Positions 25,440 to 36,193 of a stretch of 64,000 nucleotides of DNA are shown one piece after another (positions within the stretch are counted from its first letter, which is position 1; the number at the start of each line of letters is the position of its first letter). Source of the stretch: JBBQFC01 sp038321615 (GTDB taxonomy: Bacteria; Bacteroidota; Bacteroidia; Flavobacteriales_D; Cryomorphaceae); contig JBBQFC010000012.1 of NCBI GenBank assembly GCA_038321615.1, positions 1 to 64,000 of the forward strand, given 5' to 3'. The notes below the pieces were generated by a model. That model ran no database searches. It had not been told where the DNA came from and saw nothing but the letters and a program-made list of their open reading frames with translations. A program made the position numbers and the translations under genes.

Positions 25440-26777
25440 TCAACGTGCCCCGAAGTTATCGAATTCCAAGGTGAAAGTACTCCCTTTACCAAGTTGGCTT
25501 TCCAGCGAAATTTTGCCCCCAAAGGCTTTCATCATCTGAGCTACGTAAAAAAGTCCAAGTCCGAAGCCTTTTACGTCGTGCCGATTGCCCGTATGCACGC
25601 GGTAGAACTTATCGAAAATATAGGGAATCGACTTAGCTGGAATTCCGATGCCTTGATCCGTAAATCGCAGGAGCAGCTTGTTTTTACGGTTCTCGGAGCT
25701 TACGCGAATCACTTTGGCTTCGGGACTGTACTTGATGGCGTTGTCGAAAAGATTGTTGACCACATTGGCCAAATGCATCGGATCGGCTTTTACCAATGAG
25801 TTTTCGGCAGCTAATTGAAGCGTTATTTCCAGCTCATCATTTTCGTGCACCAAGCGAAGCGATGCACAGGTGCTTTCCACCACTTTGTGAATATCTACCG
25901 CGGCCAATTTCACGTGGGTTTGCCCGCGCTCCAATACGGCAAGTTGAAGCACCTTATCTACCTGGAGCTTCAGGCGTTCGTTTTCGCTGTGTATGAGTTC
26001 TACATAATTGCGGAAGCGTTCGGGTTGCTCCAAAATAGCTGGATTTCGCAGCATTTCGCTCGAAAGGCCTATGGTCGATATGGGCGTTTTCAACTCATGG
26101 GTCATATTATTTACAAAGTCGGTTTTCATCTCCGACAGCCGCTTCTGACGAAGCACCACATACACGGCGTAAGCAAAAAACAGGAATACAATTAAACTGA
26201 TAAGTGCAGAGAAAGCCCATGTAGAAACAGCGGCTTTCGGCTGATTGATGCTAAATATGGAACGGTTGGGAAAGAATACGCCGAAATAGTGGCCATCTTT
26301 TTCCCATTTGAACTGCGGGGCTTGAGCCTGAATTTCTTCCGCAGAGCTATCGGAGCTAAAGGAAATGTAGTTGCCATAAACGATGCTATCGGTAAAGCAA
26401 TCGTACACGCCGTATTCAAAGTTCTCGCGAATGTTGCGCTCCGTAAATTCGCTGCGCAAAAGGTTTTCCAAAAGGTATGGATGCACCGTATCGTTGATGG
26501 CCACGGTGAAATAATTAGGTCGGACTTGCTTTACGGCCTGAAAAAGCTCCGCGGGATCGTTGTTGATCGTAAGGATTTCATTGGCCACATTGGTAAGCGC
26601 AATAACTACGCGGTCGTTGAACTGTTTGGCCTCGGCGACTTCTTGCTCCTTGCGCAGATCAATTTGCGATTGCTGCACTTTAAATGCCTTATCAAGCCAA
26701 TAGATTTGCGTGGCAATAATGCCTGCAACGGACAGCGTAGCCAAAAGAATTAAGGTGCTGATAAGTCCGCGGCTCAT
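25440..26777 (-). CDS. Membrane sensor histidine kinase
   Basis: A 445-residue sensor kinase forming an operon with the downstream regulator. Two membrane helices (about 5-25 and 185-208) bracket a periplasmic sensor domain of about 160 residues with no domain I can name. Then a short linker, HisKA with H-E-L-K-T-P (phospho-acceptor His in M-T-H-E-L-K-T-P-I-S), and HATPase with N-L-F-D-N-A-I-K-Y (N box), D-Q-G-I-G-I (G1), F-D-K-F-Y-R-V (F) and G-F-G-L-G-L (G2). No HAMP domain is evident. All catalytic boxes are intact. Similar to RprX-type kinases. Confidence 0.92.
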   Translation of the reverse strand: MSRGLISTLILLATLSVAGIIATQIYWLDKAFKVQQSQIDLRKEQEVAEAKQFNDRVVIALTNVANEILTINNDPAELFQAVKQVRPNYFTVAINDTVHPYLLENLLRSEFTERNIRENFEYGVYDCFTDSIVYGNYISFSSDSSAEEIQAQAPQFKWEKDGHYFGVFFPNRSIFSINQPKAAVSTWAFSALISLIVFLFFAYAVYVVLRQKRLSEMKTDFVNNMTHELKTPISTIGLSSEMLRNPAILEQPERFRNYVELIHSENERLKLQVDKVLQLAVLERGQTHVKLAAVDIHKVVESTCASLRLVHENDELEITLQLAAENSLVKADPMHLANVVNNLFDNAIKYSPEAKVIRVSSENRKNKLLLRFTDQGIGIPAKSIPYIFDKFYRVHTGNRHDVKGFGLGLFYVAQMMKAFGGKISLESQLGKGSTFTLEFDNFGAR

Positions 26778-26851
26778 GCAGCGAATTTAGGTATTCAATA
26801 CTGGTGCGCAGGGCGATTTAACAACGAAGTAACATGGTAGATGCCGCTGTA

Positions 26852-27028
26852 CTATTTCTTCCTAAGCTGGTGCGACCGAATATTGGTGCAAATTCTTATC
26901 ACGTCGAGGGTATTCCCATAGCGGGTTTGATTCAACCGGATGATTTCTCCGAGCAAATCGCTTTCCGGCGTCTGAAGCAGACGCTTAATATCCTGCCTTA
27001 GTAGGCCGGTGGAGCTTGAAGGTTCCAT
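26852..27028 (-). CDS. Small hypothetical ORF between kinase and groEL
   Basis: A 58-codon frame from ATG 27028: hydrophilic, helical-looking, with T-G-L-L-R-Q-D-I-K-R-L-L-Q and a basic C-terminus (R-S-H-Q-L-R-K-K). The frame stays open to 27130, but the upstream part is the groEL terminator hairpin, so the internal ATG is preferred. It matches no family I recognise, and it could be chance or a remnant. The only support is clean reading and natural-looking composition. Confidence 0.3.
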   Translation of the reverse strand: MEPSSSTGLLRQDIKRLLQTPESDLLGEIIRLNQTRYGNTLDVIRICTNIRSHQLRKK

Positions 27029-27095
27029 AGGGGGAATGTTAAGATTGCCAATTAGTTGAACTCTTAAGTTGCCCGATTGGTTACAAAAAAAGAAC

Positions 27096-27131
27096 CCAAA
27101 AAAAATGCGCCACAGTTTCCCGTGGCGCATT
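27096..27131 (-). terminator. Intrinsic terminator of groES-groEL
   Basis: A perfect 10-bp stem, AATGCGCCAC (27104-27113) with GTGGCGCATT (27122-27131) and an 8-nt loop, followed on the minus strand by a run of U residues (plus-strand A run ending at 27105). It lies 25 bp after the groEL stop. Confidence 0.9.
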
Positions 27132-27155
27132 GAAGTATTAAATTATTGGTTTGGC

Positions 27156-28805
<1,650 letters not shown>

Positions 28806-28825
28806 TTAAAGTTTTGGTGAGTTAA

Positions 28826-29110
28826 TTAGTTGGAGCCTACAATTCCGAAGATGTCGGATTCGCGCATGATGAGGTAGCTGCTGCCTTCAATTTTAATTTC
28901 TGTACCAGAGTACTGTCCGTAGATGACGCTATCGCCAACTTTTACGGTAAGTGGCTCATCTTTTTTACCATTGCCTACGGCTATAACTGTACCCCGTTGT
29001 GGCTTTTCCTTGGCCGTATCGGGAATGAAGATGCCGCTGGCAGTTTTTTCTTCAGCAGGAGCTGCTTCTACGAGCACGCGGTCTGCAAGGGGGGTCACGT
29101 TTACTGACAT
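28826..29110 (-). CDS. groS: Co-chaperonin GroES
   Basis: A 94-residue heptameric lid of the GroEL cage. Conserved P-L-A-D-R-V-L-V-E near the N-terminus, the mobile loop ([14 protein letters not shown] at about 19-32) with the hydrophobic GroEL-contact triplet, and [13 protein letters not shown] near 61. First gene of the operon. No CIRCE element is visible upstream; instead there is an inverted repeat at 29148-29190. Confidence 0.97.
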   Translation of the reverse strand: MSVNVTPLADRVLVEAAPAEEKTASGIFIPDTAKEKPQRGTVIAVGNGKKDEPLTVKVGDSVIYGQYSGTEIKIEGSSYLIMRESDIFGIVGSN

Positions 29111-29147
29111 GTTTTTTGCGTTTTATATTTGCTTTTGCCATGGTCAG

Positions 29148-29190
29148 AAAATGTGCCAATGACGGAAAGGGTTCAATGCCTGCACATTTT
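29148..29190 (-). promoter_or_regulatory. Inverted repeat upstream of groES (candidate heat-shock operator)
   Basis: AAAATGTGC (29148-29156) and its exact reverse complement GCACATTTT (29182-29190) lie 38-80 bp upstream of groES with 34 bp between equivalent positions, about three helical turns. Both half-sites have similar outer flanks (TGTCA-like and GGTCAG-like on the inward-facing strands). The spacing is too long for a tight hairpin and fits a dimer or looping operator. Function is inferred from position only. Confidence 0.4.
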
Positions 29191-29201
29191 GACAGGGAAG
29201 C

Positions 29202-29238
29202 AAAAAAAATGTCAGCCCGTGCGTGACAGGCTGACATT
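29202..29238 (-). terminator. Intrinsic terminator after secG
   Basis: A perfect 10-bp stem, AATGTCAGCC (29208-29217) and GGCTGACATT (29229-29238), with an 11-nt loop. On the minus strand it is followed by eight U residues (plus-strand A run 29202-29209). It separates the secG-lptE-miaB transcript from groES. Confidence 0.88.
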
Positions 29239-29260
29239 CTAAAGTGCGTTTCCCGGTGGT

Positions 29261-29602
29261 TTATTCGGCGGGAATTTCTTCTGCTGCGCCTTCTTCTGCT
29301 GCGCCTTCTTCCGGGCTTGCTGCTGGTGGCGGAGCAAGTTCTGTTTCCTCGTAAATGCTACCGGCTTCGAAAGTGCCTGCACCGCCTTGAATTCCGGCAG
29401 AAACCAAACACAATACAAATAGCGAAATGGCCAAAGTCCAAGTACTTTTTTCTAGAAAATCGGCTGTTCTTTTTACACCGCCTATCTGGTTTACAGATGC
29501 ATAGCTAGAATCGAGGCCGCCACCTTTTGGATTCTGAATAAGTACAATGAGCGCTAAGAGCACACAAACGATGATGATGAGAACGAAAATGAAAATGGCC
29601 AT
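29261..29602 (-). CDS. secG: Preprotein translocase subunit SecG
   Basis: Small membrane subunit of SecYEG, 113 residues. Two hydrophobic helices (about 2-22 and 55-75) are separated by the family motif L-I-Q-N-P-K-G-G-G-L-D-S-S, and the second half carries K-R-T-A-D-F-L-E-K-S-T-W. The last 25 residues are a Pro/Ala/Glu tail with E-E-G-A-A repeated, common in Bacteroidota SecG. Last gene before a terminator; 2 bp after the TPR-like gene. Confidence 0.93.
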   Translation of the reverse strand: MAIFIFVLIIIVCVLLALIVLIQNPKGGGLDSSYASVNQIGGVKRTADFLEKSTWTLAISLFVLCLVSAGIQGGAGTFEAGSIYEETELAPPPAASPEEGAAEEGAAEEIPAE

Positions 29603-29604
29603 AA

Positions 29605-30465
29605 TTATGTATTTTGAGCTTGTTCTTCTGCTTCTTTTTTAAGAGCGGCAAAGTAAAGGGTTTTTTCGGGATATTTCAACGAGAGAATTTCGAAGGCTCG
29701 AGCCGCCTTCTTGCCGTGGCCTTGCCGCAAATAGATCCTGGCCAAGGTCTCCGTTACGAACGATTCATCGTCCATGATGCTGAGCTTACCCATTTGCGAC
29801 GGCGAAAAGAATGCCGCCTTTACTGGAGAGATCTGTGGAGCGCTGGAGATAAATTTATCGATGAGCTCTAAACTTTCATTGGGCTTAGCGGCTTCTTTCC
29901 TATCCGAAAGGCGGATAAGCCAATCGCCAAAACTTACCACACCCGATTCAGCATCACTATCGGCAGCTTCCGATGGGTTGCTTAAGGCCGCTCTATCGAG
30001 CTGCGCCAGATAATCGGATGTCTCCAGCTCGCCGATATGGATAATGGCTTCCCGTAGAATCTCTTCTTCCATCGGTTTAGAAGAAAGAACTAAAGAGATA
30101 GGCTGTGAATCATCCGCTTGGTTAATTTCATCGGGCAGGGAAAGAGATGATTGAATTTCTTCATTCGAATCTTTTGCCAGTTCTTGCTCTACATCGCTTT
30201 CGAAGGCATCGATTTGTTCACCGACGCGTGCTTGTAGTATATAGGTGTAAAGCTTCGATCGATCTTGAATTGCAATGGCTGCGCGCTGCAGAGACTTTTT
30301 GTGATCTAAGCTGTCAGCCGCTTTATCGGCCATGGCAGCCATAACCTGATAGGTGGCGCAATACGGGAAATCGGCGGCCAGTTTTCGAATTTCGGAGCTG
30401 TCTACCGAAGTCGATATAGCTCTGGTATCCATAATGCTCAAAAGCTGTTTGCGCTGTATCACCAT
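29605..30465 (-). CDS. Conserved TPR-like protein (lptE-secG locus)
   Basis: A 286-residue soluble protein. No signal peptide or membrane helix. The N-terminal helix bundle (C-A-T-Y-Q-V-M-A-A-M at about 37-46, followed by A-A-I-A-I-Q-D-R-S-K-L-Y) leads to an acidic, disordered middle (about 90-180) and a C-terminal tetratricopeptide-like hairpin (E-T-L-A-R-I-Y-L-R-Q-G-H-G-K-K-A-A-R-A-F-E-I-L-S). Proteins of this layout sit between lptE and secG in other Bacteroidota. Function unknown. It overlaps lptE by 7 bp, so it is translationally coupled. Confidence 0.7.
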   Translation of the reverse strand: MVIQRKQLLSIMDTRAISTSVDSSEIRKLAADFPYCATYQVMAAMADKAADSLDHKKSLQRAAIAIQDRSKLYTYILQARVGEQIDAFESDVEQELAKDSNEEIQSSLSLPDEINQADDSQPISLVLSSKPMEEEILREAIIHIGELETSDYLAQLDRAALSNPSEAADSDAESGVVSFGDWLIRLSDRKEAAKPNESLELIDKFISSAPQISPVKAAFFSPSQMGKLSIMDDESFVTETLARIYLRQGHGKKAARAFEILSLKYPEKTLYFAALKKEAEEQAQNT

Positions 30466-30983
30466 GCCCCGATCGATGCGTCGAAAATATCCTGAACCAA
30501 CTGCTCGTTAATTTGGGTGATAAGCTGGGATTCTACATCGTTGAAATTGGAGTTGGAATTATAATCGGCAAATCGGCTAAAACTGCGCTCAAAGTTCTTA
30601 TCGCGATCATAAAGATTGGTGTACTTCACCTTTATCCCAATTGTCAACCGGTTCACTGTGGTAATTTCATCGCCCGATACGGCAGCATTTCCAATTTCGA
30701 ACTGGTTGATAAAGCCTTCGTATTGCAGGTCGCCGCTTTTCTCGATCAAATCTAGCCGGGTTTGCGCCAAAAGCAAATCTTTCAGCGATTCGGTGAGTTG
30801 CAAATCATAATTCGTAGTTGCCTGCGGCGTTAAAATTTGAAAGGTCTTGACCGAAAAATTCTTGGCTTCTGCGGGGATATCGGCTCCGCTGAGGGAATAA
30901 GAAACCTTGCATGCAGTAGCAGCGCCTATCAGGGCTAAGAAAAGGACTACTTTCAATTGGAAAATTCGGCTAGCGCAATTCAT
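30459..30983 (-). CDS. lptE: LPS-assembly lipoprotein LptE-like
   Basis: Outer-membrane lipoprotein expected to plug LptD and help LPS insertion. 174 residues from ATG 30983, which gives a signal peptide with a lipobox ending A-T-A-C; longer frames to 31031 would run into the sigma-54 regulator and lack a signal at the start. The mature part has the family's layout: F-S-V-K-T-F early, then Y-D-L-Q-L-T-E-S-L-K-D-L-L-L-A-Q-T-R-L-D-L and G-F-I-N-Q-F-E-I beta strands, and a final amphipathic helix. Starts inside the end of the upstream regulator gene (14-bp overlap). Confidence 0.8.
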   Translation of the reverse strand: MNCASRIFQLKVVLFLALIGAATACKVSYSLSGADIPAEAKNFSVKTFQILTPQATTNYDLQLTESLKDLLLAQTRLDLIEKSGDLQYEGFINQFEIGNAAVSGDEITTVNRLTIGIKVKYTNLYDRDKNFERSFSRFADYNSNSNFNDVESQLITQINEQLVQDIFDASIGAW

Positions 30984-32226
30984 ACTCTTTGATCTTCCGA
31001 TACAAGGTTCGTTCCGAAATTCCAAGTTCATTGGCCGCCTGCTTCCGGCGATTGTTGTATTTTTTTAGTGCTTTTTGGATCATTTCGCGCTCGGTATCTT
31101 CGAGGGAGAGCGATTCTTCCACTTCTTCGTGCTCATCAATCTCATTGGCGGAAGCCGATGAGCGAATATCGTAGGGAGTCGGCCTATCGCCGTTGGTCAT
31201 GTATGCGCTGCCTACGGTAGCTTCCGACGTTTCAAATTCGTCATACAGCCGCTTGATTGCTGCCGGATTTCTGGGGTTTATTTCAGATCCATTCGCTCTG
31301 TTTTGCATTAGCTCCAATACGATAGCCTTCAGATCGCTGACGTCTTGCCGCATTTCAAACAGTATTTTATAGAGTATTTCGCGCTCACTAAAATCGTTGC
31401 CGGCCTTTTCCTGCCCTCCTATCACTGCCGGCAAGTTCGACTTGGTTACGTCGGGCAAATACTGGGCGAGCGTATATCCTGTAATTATTCGCGACTCTTC
31501 GATCACCGATAGCTGCTCCGTTATATTTTTGAGCTGGCGGATGTTTCCCGGCCATCCATAATTTTCGAGTAGCCGTTGGGCTTCATCTTCCAAACGAATC
31601 GCGGGCATTTTATATTTCTCAGCGAAGTCGATGGCGAATTTTCTAAAAAGCAGATTCACATCGGCTTTTCGATCGCGAAGTGGGGGTAGATAGATTGGCA
31701 CTGAGCTGAGACGATAGAAAAGATCCTCCCGAAATTTGCCGTTTTGTATGGCCTTTTGCATGGCCACGTTGGTAGCTGCGATAATGCGGACGTTCGTTTT
31801 GATAACCTTCGAAGAACCGACTTTGATAAACTCTCCTGTCTCCAACACGCGGAGCAGTCGCACCTGTGTTTGAAGGGGAAGTTCGGCTACTTCGTCCAGG
31901 AATATGGTGCCACCATCAGCTACTTCGAAGTACCCTTTCCGGGCATCAGTAGCTCCTGTAAAGGCTCCTTTTTCGTGGCCAAAAAGCTCGGAGTCAATAG
32001 TTCCTTCGGGTATCGCTCCACAGTTTACTGCAATATAAGCACCGTGCTTCCGGGCGGATAATTGGTGAATAATCTGCGGCATGGTTTCCTTCCCGGTACC
32101 GCTCTCTCCGGTTACCAATACCGATATATCCGTCGGCGATACTTGCATAGCAATATCTATGGCCCGGTTTAGCAATGGAGCATTTCCAATAATTCCAAAC
32201 CGGCTTTTTACCTGCTGTATATCCAT
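30970..32226 (-). CDS. Sigma-54-dependent transcriptional activator
   Basis: A 418-residue AAA+ activator that opens sigma-54 promoters. There is no receiver or PAS domain; the AAA+ domain starts almost at the N-terminus, so activity is probably controlled by partner proteins or expression. Walker A G-E-S-G-T-G-K-E at about 41-48, the sigma-54-contacting loop with G-A-F-T-G-A near 87, Walker B G-G-T-I-F-L-D-E near 108. C-terminal Fis-type HTH (K-Q-A-A-N-E-L-G-I-S-E-R-T-L-Y-R-K-I). Start ATG 32226 shares one base with the miaB stop. Regulon unknown; the lptE neighbourhood hints at the envelope. Confidence 0.92.
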   Translation of the reverse strand: MDIQQVKSRFGIIGNAPLLNRAIDIAMQVSPTDISVLVTGESGTGKETMPQIIHQLSARKHGAYIAVNCGAIPEGTIDSELFGHEKGAFTGATDARKGYFEVADGGTIFLDEVAELPLQTQVRLLRVLETGEFIKVGSSKVIKTNVRIIAATNVAMQKAIQNGKFREDLFYRLSSVPIYLPPLRDRKADVNLLFRKFAIDFAEKYKMPAIRLEDEAQRLLENYGWPGNIRQLKNITEQLSVIEESRIITGYTLAQYLPDVTKSNLPAVIGGQEKAGNDFSEREILYKILFEMRQDVSDLKAIVLELMQNRANGSEINPRNPAAIKRLYDEFETSEATVGSAYMTNGDRPTPYDIRSSASANEIDEHEEVEESLSLEDTEREMIQKALKKYNNRRKQAANELGISERTLYRKIKEYELR

Positions 32227-33653
32227 TATGCTGCTATTTCGCCGCGAAGGGTGGCGGAGGTGCAATCTTTAATCAAGATGTTTACATAGCTGCCAACCTT
32301 GTGGTCGCCTTTATTGAACACCACCACTGCGTTTTGACTCGTTCTGCCGAAAAGTTCATCTTTCGACTTTTTTGAAACGCCTTCAATCAGCACTTCATAC
32401 ACCTTTCCGATAGTTTGCTTATTTCGTTCGAGCGAGCTTGCGGTTTGAATGTCAATTATCTCTTCGAGTCTTCGTTGTTTGATTTCTTCGGGCACGTCGT
32501 CCGTGTATTTTCGCTCTGCTAATGTTTTAGGGCGTTCGGAATATTTGAACATGTAGGCATATTCGTACGTCACTTCTTGCATCAAGGAAAGCGTGTCGGC
32601 ATGCTCTCCTTCGGTTTCCCCGCAAAAGCCAGAAATAATGTCGGTGCTGATGGCACAGTCGGGCATAATATTTCGGATGCTTGCAATGCGTTCTCTGTAC
32701 CAATCGCGGCTGTATCCCCGGTTCATGCGCTCGAGCATGGTTGTGCTACCACTCTGCACAGGTAGGTGGATATACTTGCAAATATTGGGATACTGAGCCA
32801 TAATGTGCAGCACGTCATCAGTCATATCTTTTGGGTGTGACGTAGAGAAGCGCACGCGCAGCAGCGGATCGACGAGTGCAACTTTCTCGAGAAGTTGAGC
32901 GAAGTTTACGGTGTCTTCCGTTTCGTTCAGAATTTCGCCCTTTTTGCTCATGTTCCAGCGATAGGAATCCACGTTTTGCCCCAATAAAGTTACTTCGCGA
33001 TAGCCTTCCTGAAAAAGGTAAGTGGCTTCGTGCACAATGCTTTTGGCATCGCGGCTGCGTTCGCGGCCGCGAGTAAAGGGTACTACACAGAAAGCGCACA
33101 TATTATCGCAGCCCCGCATGATCGAAATAAATGCCGTGACACCATTTGAATTTAGCCTGATAGGGCTTATTTCGGCATAGGTTTCCTCCCGCGAGAGCAG
33201 CACGTTCACCGCTTTTCGTCCATCAGTAACTTCTTCTATAAGCGATGGCAGTTCGCGGTAAGCGTCTGGGCCCACTACTAAATCTACCAGCTTTTCTTCT
33301 TCGAGTAGCTGCGATTTCAGCCGCTCGGCCATGCAGCCCAATACGCCGATCATCAAGTCGGAATTGTTCTTCTTTAGCTTATTAAAATGAGCAAGTCGAT
33401 TGCGCACTTTTTGCTCGGCATTCTCGCGGATGCTGCAGGTATTTAAAAGTATAATCGAAGCTTCTTCCAAATTTCGAGTGGTGGCGTAACCCTTCTCCGC
33501 AAGTATAGCCGCTACAATTTCGCTGTCCGCAAAATTCATTTGGCAGCCGTAGCTTTCGAGGTAAAGCTTTCTGCCCGAAGGGACCATCTCTTCTGTGATT
33601 ACAGCTTCGCCTTGCCTGTTTTCGTCAATAATTTTGGGGCTTCCCACCAACAT
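32226..33653 (-). CDS. miaB: tRNA-2-methylthio-N6-dimethylallyladenosine synthase MiaB
   Basis: Radical-SAM methylthiotransferase acting on i6A37 of tRNAs that read UNN codons. 475 residues from ATG 33653; an upstream TTG at 33680 is possible but weaker. N-terminal UPF0004 domain with [16 protein letters not shown] and L-G-C-M-A-E-R supplying the three cysteines of the auxiliary cluster. Radical-[11 protein letters not shown] supplies CxxxCxxC, and the C-terminal TRAM domain follows. All six cluster cysteines are present. Divergent from topA. Confidence 0.96.
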   Translation of the reverse strand: MLVGSPKIIDENRQGEAVITEEMVPSGRKLYLESYGCQMNFADSEIVAAILAEKGYATTRNLEEASIILLNTCSIRENAEQKVRNRLAHFNKLKKNNSDLMIGVLGCMAERLKSQLLEEEKLVDLVVGPDAYRELPSLIEEVTDGRKAVNVLLSREETYAEISPIRLNSNGVTAFISIMRGCDNMCAFCVVPFTRGRERSRDAKSIVHEATYLFQEGYREVTLLGQNVDSYRWNMSKKGEILNETEDTVNFAQLLEKVALVDPLLRVRFSTSHPKDMTDDVLHIMAQYPNICKYIHLPVQSGSTTMLERMNRGYSRDWYRERIASIRNIMPDCAISTDIISGFCGETEGEHADTLSLMQEVTYEYAYMFKYSERPKTLAERKYTDDVPEEIKQRRLEEIIDIQTASSLERNKQTIGKVYEVLIEGVSKKSKDELFGRTSQNAVVVFNKGDHKVGSYVNILIKDCTSATLRGEIAA

Positions 33654-33839
33654 TCGAATTCGTTTTAAAATGGACGGCAAAAGTACACTTTTTTTGCGTG
33701 GCTGTCAGAATGTCATGTTAATTTACAGGAAACCTTATCTTCCTTTGGCGGCAATTGTAAGGCACCTATCGGCCAATTCAAATATCATTGCTTTACTTTG
33801 CCACCGGAGCACAGCTCTTTTTCCAGAAAAACTTTCACT

Positions 33840-36188
33840 ATGTCTAAAAATCTTGTAATCGTTGAGTCGCCTGCCAAAGCCAAAACCATTGAAGGGTTTT
33901 TAGGAAAAGATTTCACCGTAAAATCATCCTATGGCCACGTCCGCGATTTGGTTAAAAAAGGCCTTGGAATAGACGTGGAGCATGACTTTAAGCCGGAATA
34001 CGAGGTGAGTAAGGACAAGGTAAAAGTGATCAAGGAATTAAAAGACCTGGTTAAGAAAGCCGAAGTAGTATGGCTCGCTACGGATGAGGACCGCGAAGGG
34101 GAAGCTATTTCCTGGCATTTGGAGCAATCGCTCGATTTGCAGAAAAAAGAAACTCGCCGCATCGTGTTTCATGAGATTACAAAGAGTGCCATTACCAAAG
34201 CCATCGAAAACCCGCGAAAGATAGATTACCACTTGGTCGATGCACAACAAGCGCGCCGCATACTCGATCGGTTGGTTGGTTTTGAACTTTCGCCTATACT
34301 CTGGAAGCGTGTGAAGCCCAGTCTTAGCGCCGGAAGGGTTCAATCGGTTACTGTTCGGCTTATTGTGGAGCGGGAGCGCGAAGTCCAGGACTTCAAATCG
34401 GAATACTATTTCCGAGTTGTAGCCAAATTCCAGGTGGGCAAAAAGGCCTTCCAGGCGGAGCTGAACAAGCGTTTTGCAGAAGCTAAGGAAGCCCGCGAGT
34501 TTTTGGAATCATGCTTGAAGGCCGATTTTAAAGTGGGTTCGCTCGAAGTAAATCCGGCTAAGAAATCGCCGGCTGCTCCTTTCACCACCTCTACGCTCCA
34601 GCAAGAAGCCGGTCGAAAACTCAGTTTTTCGGTAGCGCGCACCATGACGGTGGCTCAAAAACTTTACGAAGAAGGGCATATTACTTATATGCGAACCGAT
34701 AGTTTGAATCTTTCCGATACGGCGCTCAATGCCGCCAAAAAGGAAATTCAATCTACCTATGGTGATCCCTACGTTCAAACGCGAAAATTTACCACGAAGA
34801 CCAAAGGTGCGCAAGAAGCCCACGAAGCCATTCGTCCGGTAGATATGGCCGCTAAATCGGTGCCTGGTGATGCATCTGCCCAGCGACTTTACGATTTAAT
34901 CTATAAGCGCACCCTGGCTTCTCAAATGGCCGATGCGCAATTGGAAAAGACGAAGCTCACCATTCAAATACTTCGAAATAGCACGGTAGATCAGACCTAC
35001 CAATTCAACGCGCAAGGTGAAGTGATTAAATTTGATGGTTTTCTTAAAGTTTACTTGGAAGATCAGGATGATGACGAAGAAAAGGAAGAACAAACCACTT
35101 TGCCACCCATGAAAGTGGGAGAGGAGCTCCAGCGCAACGAAATTTCGGCAACTCAGCGGTTTAAGAACCACCCGCCCCGATACAGCGAAGCGAGCCTAGT
35201 TAAAAAATTGGAGGAACTTGGCATCGGTAGGCCAAGCACCTACGCTCCAACTATTTCTACGGTACAAAATCGTGGCTACGTGGTGAAAGAAGATAAGGAA
35301 GGAACGCGCCGAAACTACACCCAATTTTTATTGAATGAAAAAGGGGTAGCAGAAGAACAGAAATCAGAGAACACAGGTGCAGAAAAATCGAAGCTTTTCC
35401 CCACAGATATAGGAATGGTGGTCAACGATTTTTTGGTAAAGCATTTTGAACGGATTTTAAGCTACGACTTCACAGCAACGGTTGAGAAACAATTTGATGA
35501 TATCGCAGATGGCCAGCTGAAGTGGAAAGATATGATTAAGAATTTCTACACAGGCTTCCACAGCAATGTCGAGAAAACACTGGAAGAGGCCGATCGAGCC
35601 ACGGGCGAGCGCGCGATAGGAATCGATCCGGCTTCTGGCCAACCTATCATTGTACGCATCGGTCGGTACGGGCCAATGGCGCAAATCGGGGAAACGGAAG
35701 AAGGAAAGGACAAGCCGCGCTTTGCAAGTCTCCGAAGCGACCAAAGCATTATGACCATTACGCTCGAAGAAGTACTCGACCTTTTCAAGCTCCCCCGAAA
35801 CGTTGGCGAATACCAAGGGAAAGAAATCACAGCCGCTGTGGGACGTTTTGGCCCATATCTTCGCCATAATTCTGCGTTTTACAGCATCAAGGAATCCGAA
35901 GGCGACGACCCACTGAGCATCAACTTAGAGAGATCGATCGAAGTAATCGAAGCTAAGATCAAAGCAGACAAGGAAAAACTGATCAAAACTTTTCCCGAAG
36001 ATGATTCCATTCAAGTGCTTAACGGGCGCTGGGGTCCTTACATCAAAGCGGGTAAAGACAATCATAAGATCGCCAAGGGTGCCGATGCGGCTGCTTTAAC
36101 GTACGCCGATGTGCAAAAAATAATTGCCGAAGGCCCTTCGAAGCCGGCTGGGGGTGCGGCGCGGCGAAAAACGAATAGCAAAAAGTAA
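33840..36188 (+). CDS. topA: DNA topoisomerase I (type IA)
   Basis: Relaxes negative supercoils through a 5'-phosphotyrosine intermediate. 782 residues from ATG 33840, which gives M-S-K-N-L-V-I-V-E-S-P-A-K-A-K-T-I, the start of the TOPRIM domain; a TTG-initiated extension to 33798 is rejected. TOPRIM acidic motif D-E-D-R-E-G-E near 80, active-site Tyr in Y-M-R-T-D-S near 283. Instead of C4 zinc ribbons the C-terminus has cysteine-poor topoisomerase repeats (G-R-Y-G-P-M, G-R-F-G-P-Y-L, W-G-P-Y-I-K), ending in a Lys-rich tail. Normal for Bacteroidota. 5 bp upstream of the arginase-like gene. Confidence 0.96.
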   Translation: MSKNLVIVESPAKAKTIEGFLGKDFTVKSSYGHVRDLVKKGLGIDVEHDFKPEYEVSKDKVKVIKELKDLVKKAEVVWLATDEDREGEAISWHLEQSLDLQKKETRRIVFHEITKSAITKAIENPRKIDYHLVDAQQARRILDRLVGFELSPILWKRVKPSLSAGRVQSVTVRLIVEREREVQDFKSEYYFRVVAKFQVGKKAFQAELNKRFAEAKEAREFLESCLKADFKVGSLEVNPAKKSPAAPFTTSTLQQEAGRKLSFSVARTMTVAQKLYEEGHITYMRTDSLNLSDTALNAAKKEIQSTYGDPYVQTRKFTTKTKGAQEAHEAIRPVDMAAKSVPGDASAQRLYDLIYKRTLASQMADAQLEKTKLTIQILRNSTVDQTYQFNAQGEVIKFDGFLKVYLEDQDDDEEKEEQTTLPPMKVGEELQRNEISATQRFKNHPPRYSEASLVKKLEELGIGRPSTYAPTISTVQNRGYVVKEDKEGTRRNYTQFLLNEKGVAEEQKSENTGAEKSKLFPTDIGMVVNDFLVKHFERILSYDFTATVEKQFDDIADGQLKWKDMIKNFYTGFHSNVEKTLEEADRATGERAIGIDPASGQPIIVRIGRYGPMAQIGETEEGKDKPRFASLRSDQSIMTITLEEVLDLFKLPRNVGEYQGKEITAAVGRFGPYLRHNSAFYSIKESEGDDPLSINLERSIEVIEAKIKADKEKLIKTFPEDDSIQVLNGRWGPYIKAGKDNHKIAKGADAAALTYADVQKIIAEGPSKPAGGAARRKTNSKK

Positions 36189-36193
36189 GCGCA

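Noticed and set aside
27029..27130. Upstream extension of the small ORF at 26852-27028
   Set aside because: It includes the groEL terminator hairpin and a poly-Phe stretch from the U tract.
29111..29260. CIRCE element upstream of groES
   Set aside because: No TTAGCACTC-N9-GAGTGCTAA match on either strand.
33654..33680. TTG start for miaB
   Set aside because: An ATG nine codons downstream is the better start; the extension is Lys/Arg-rich with no conservation that I recognise.
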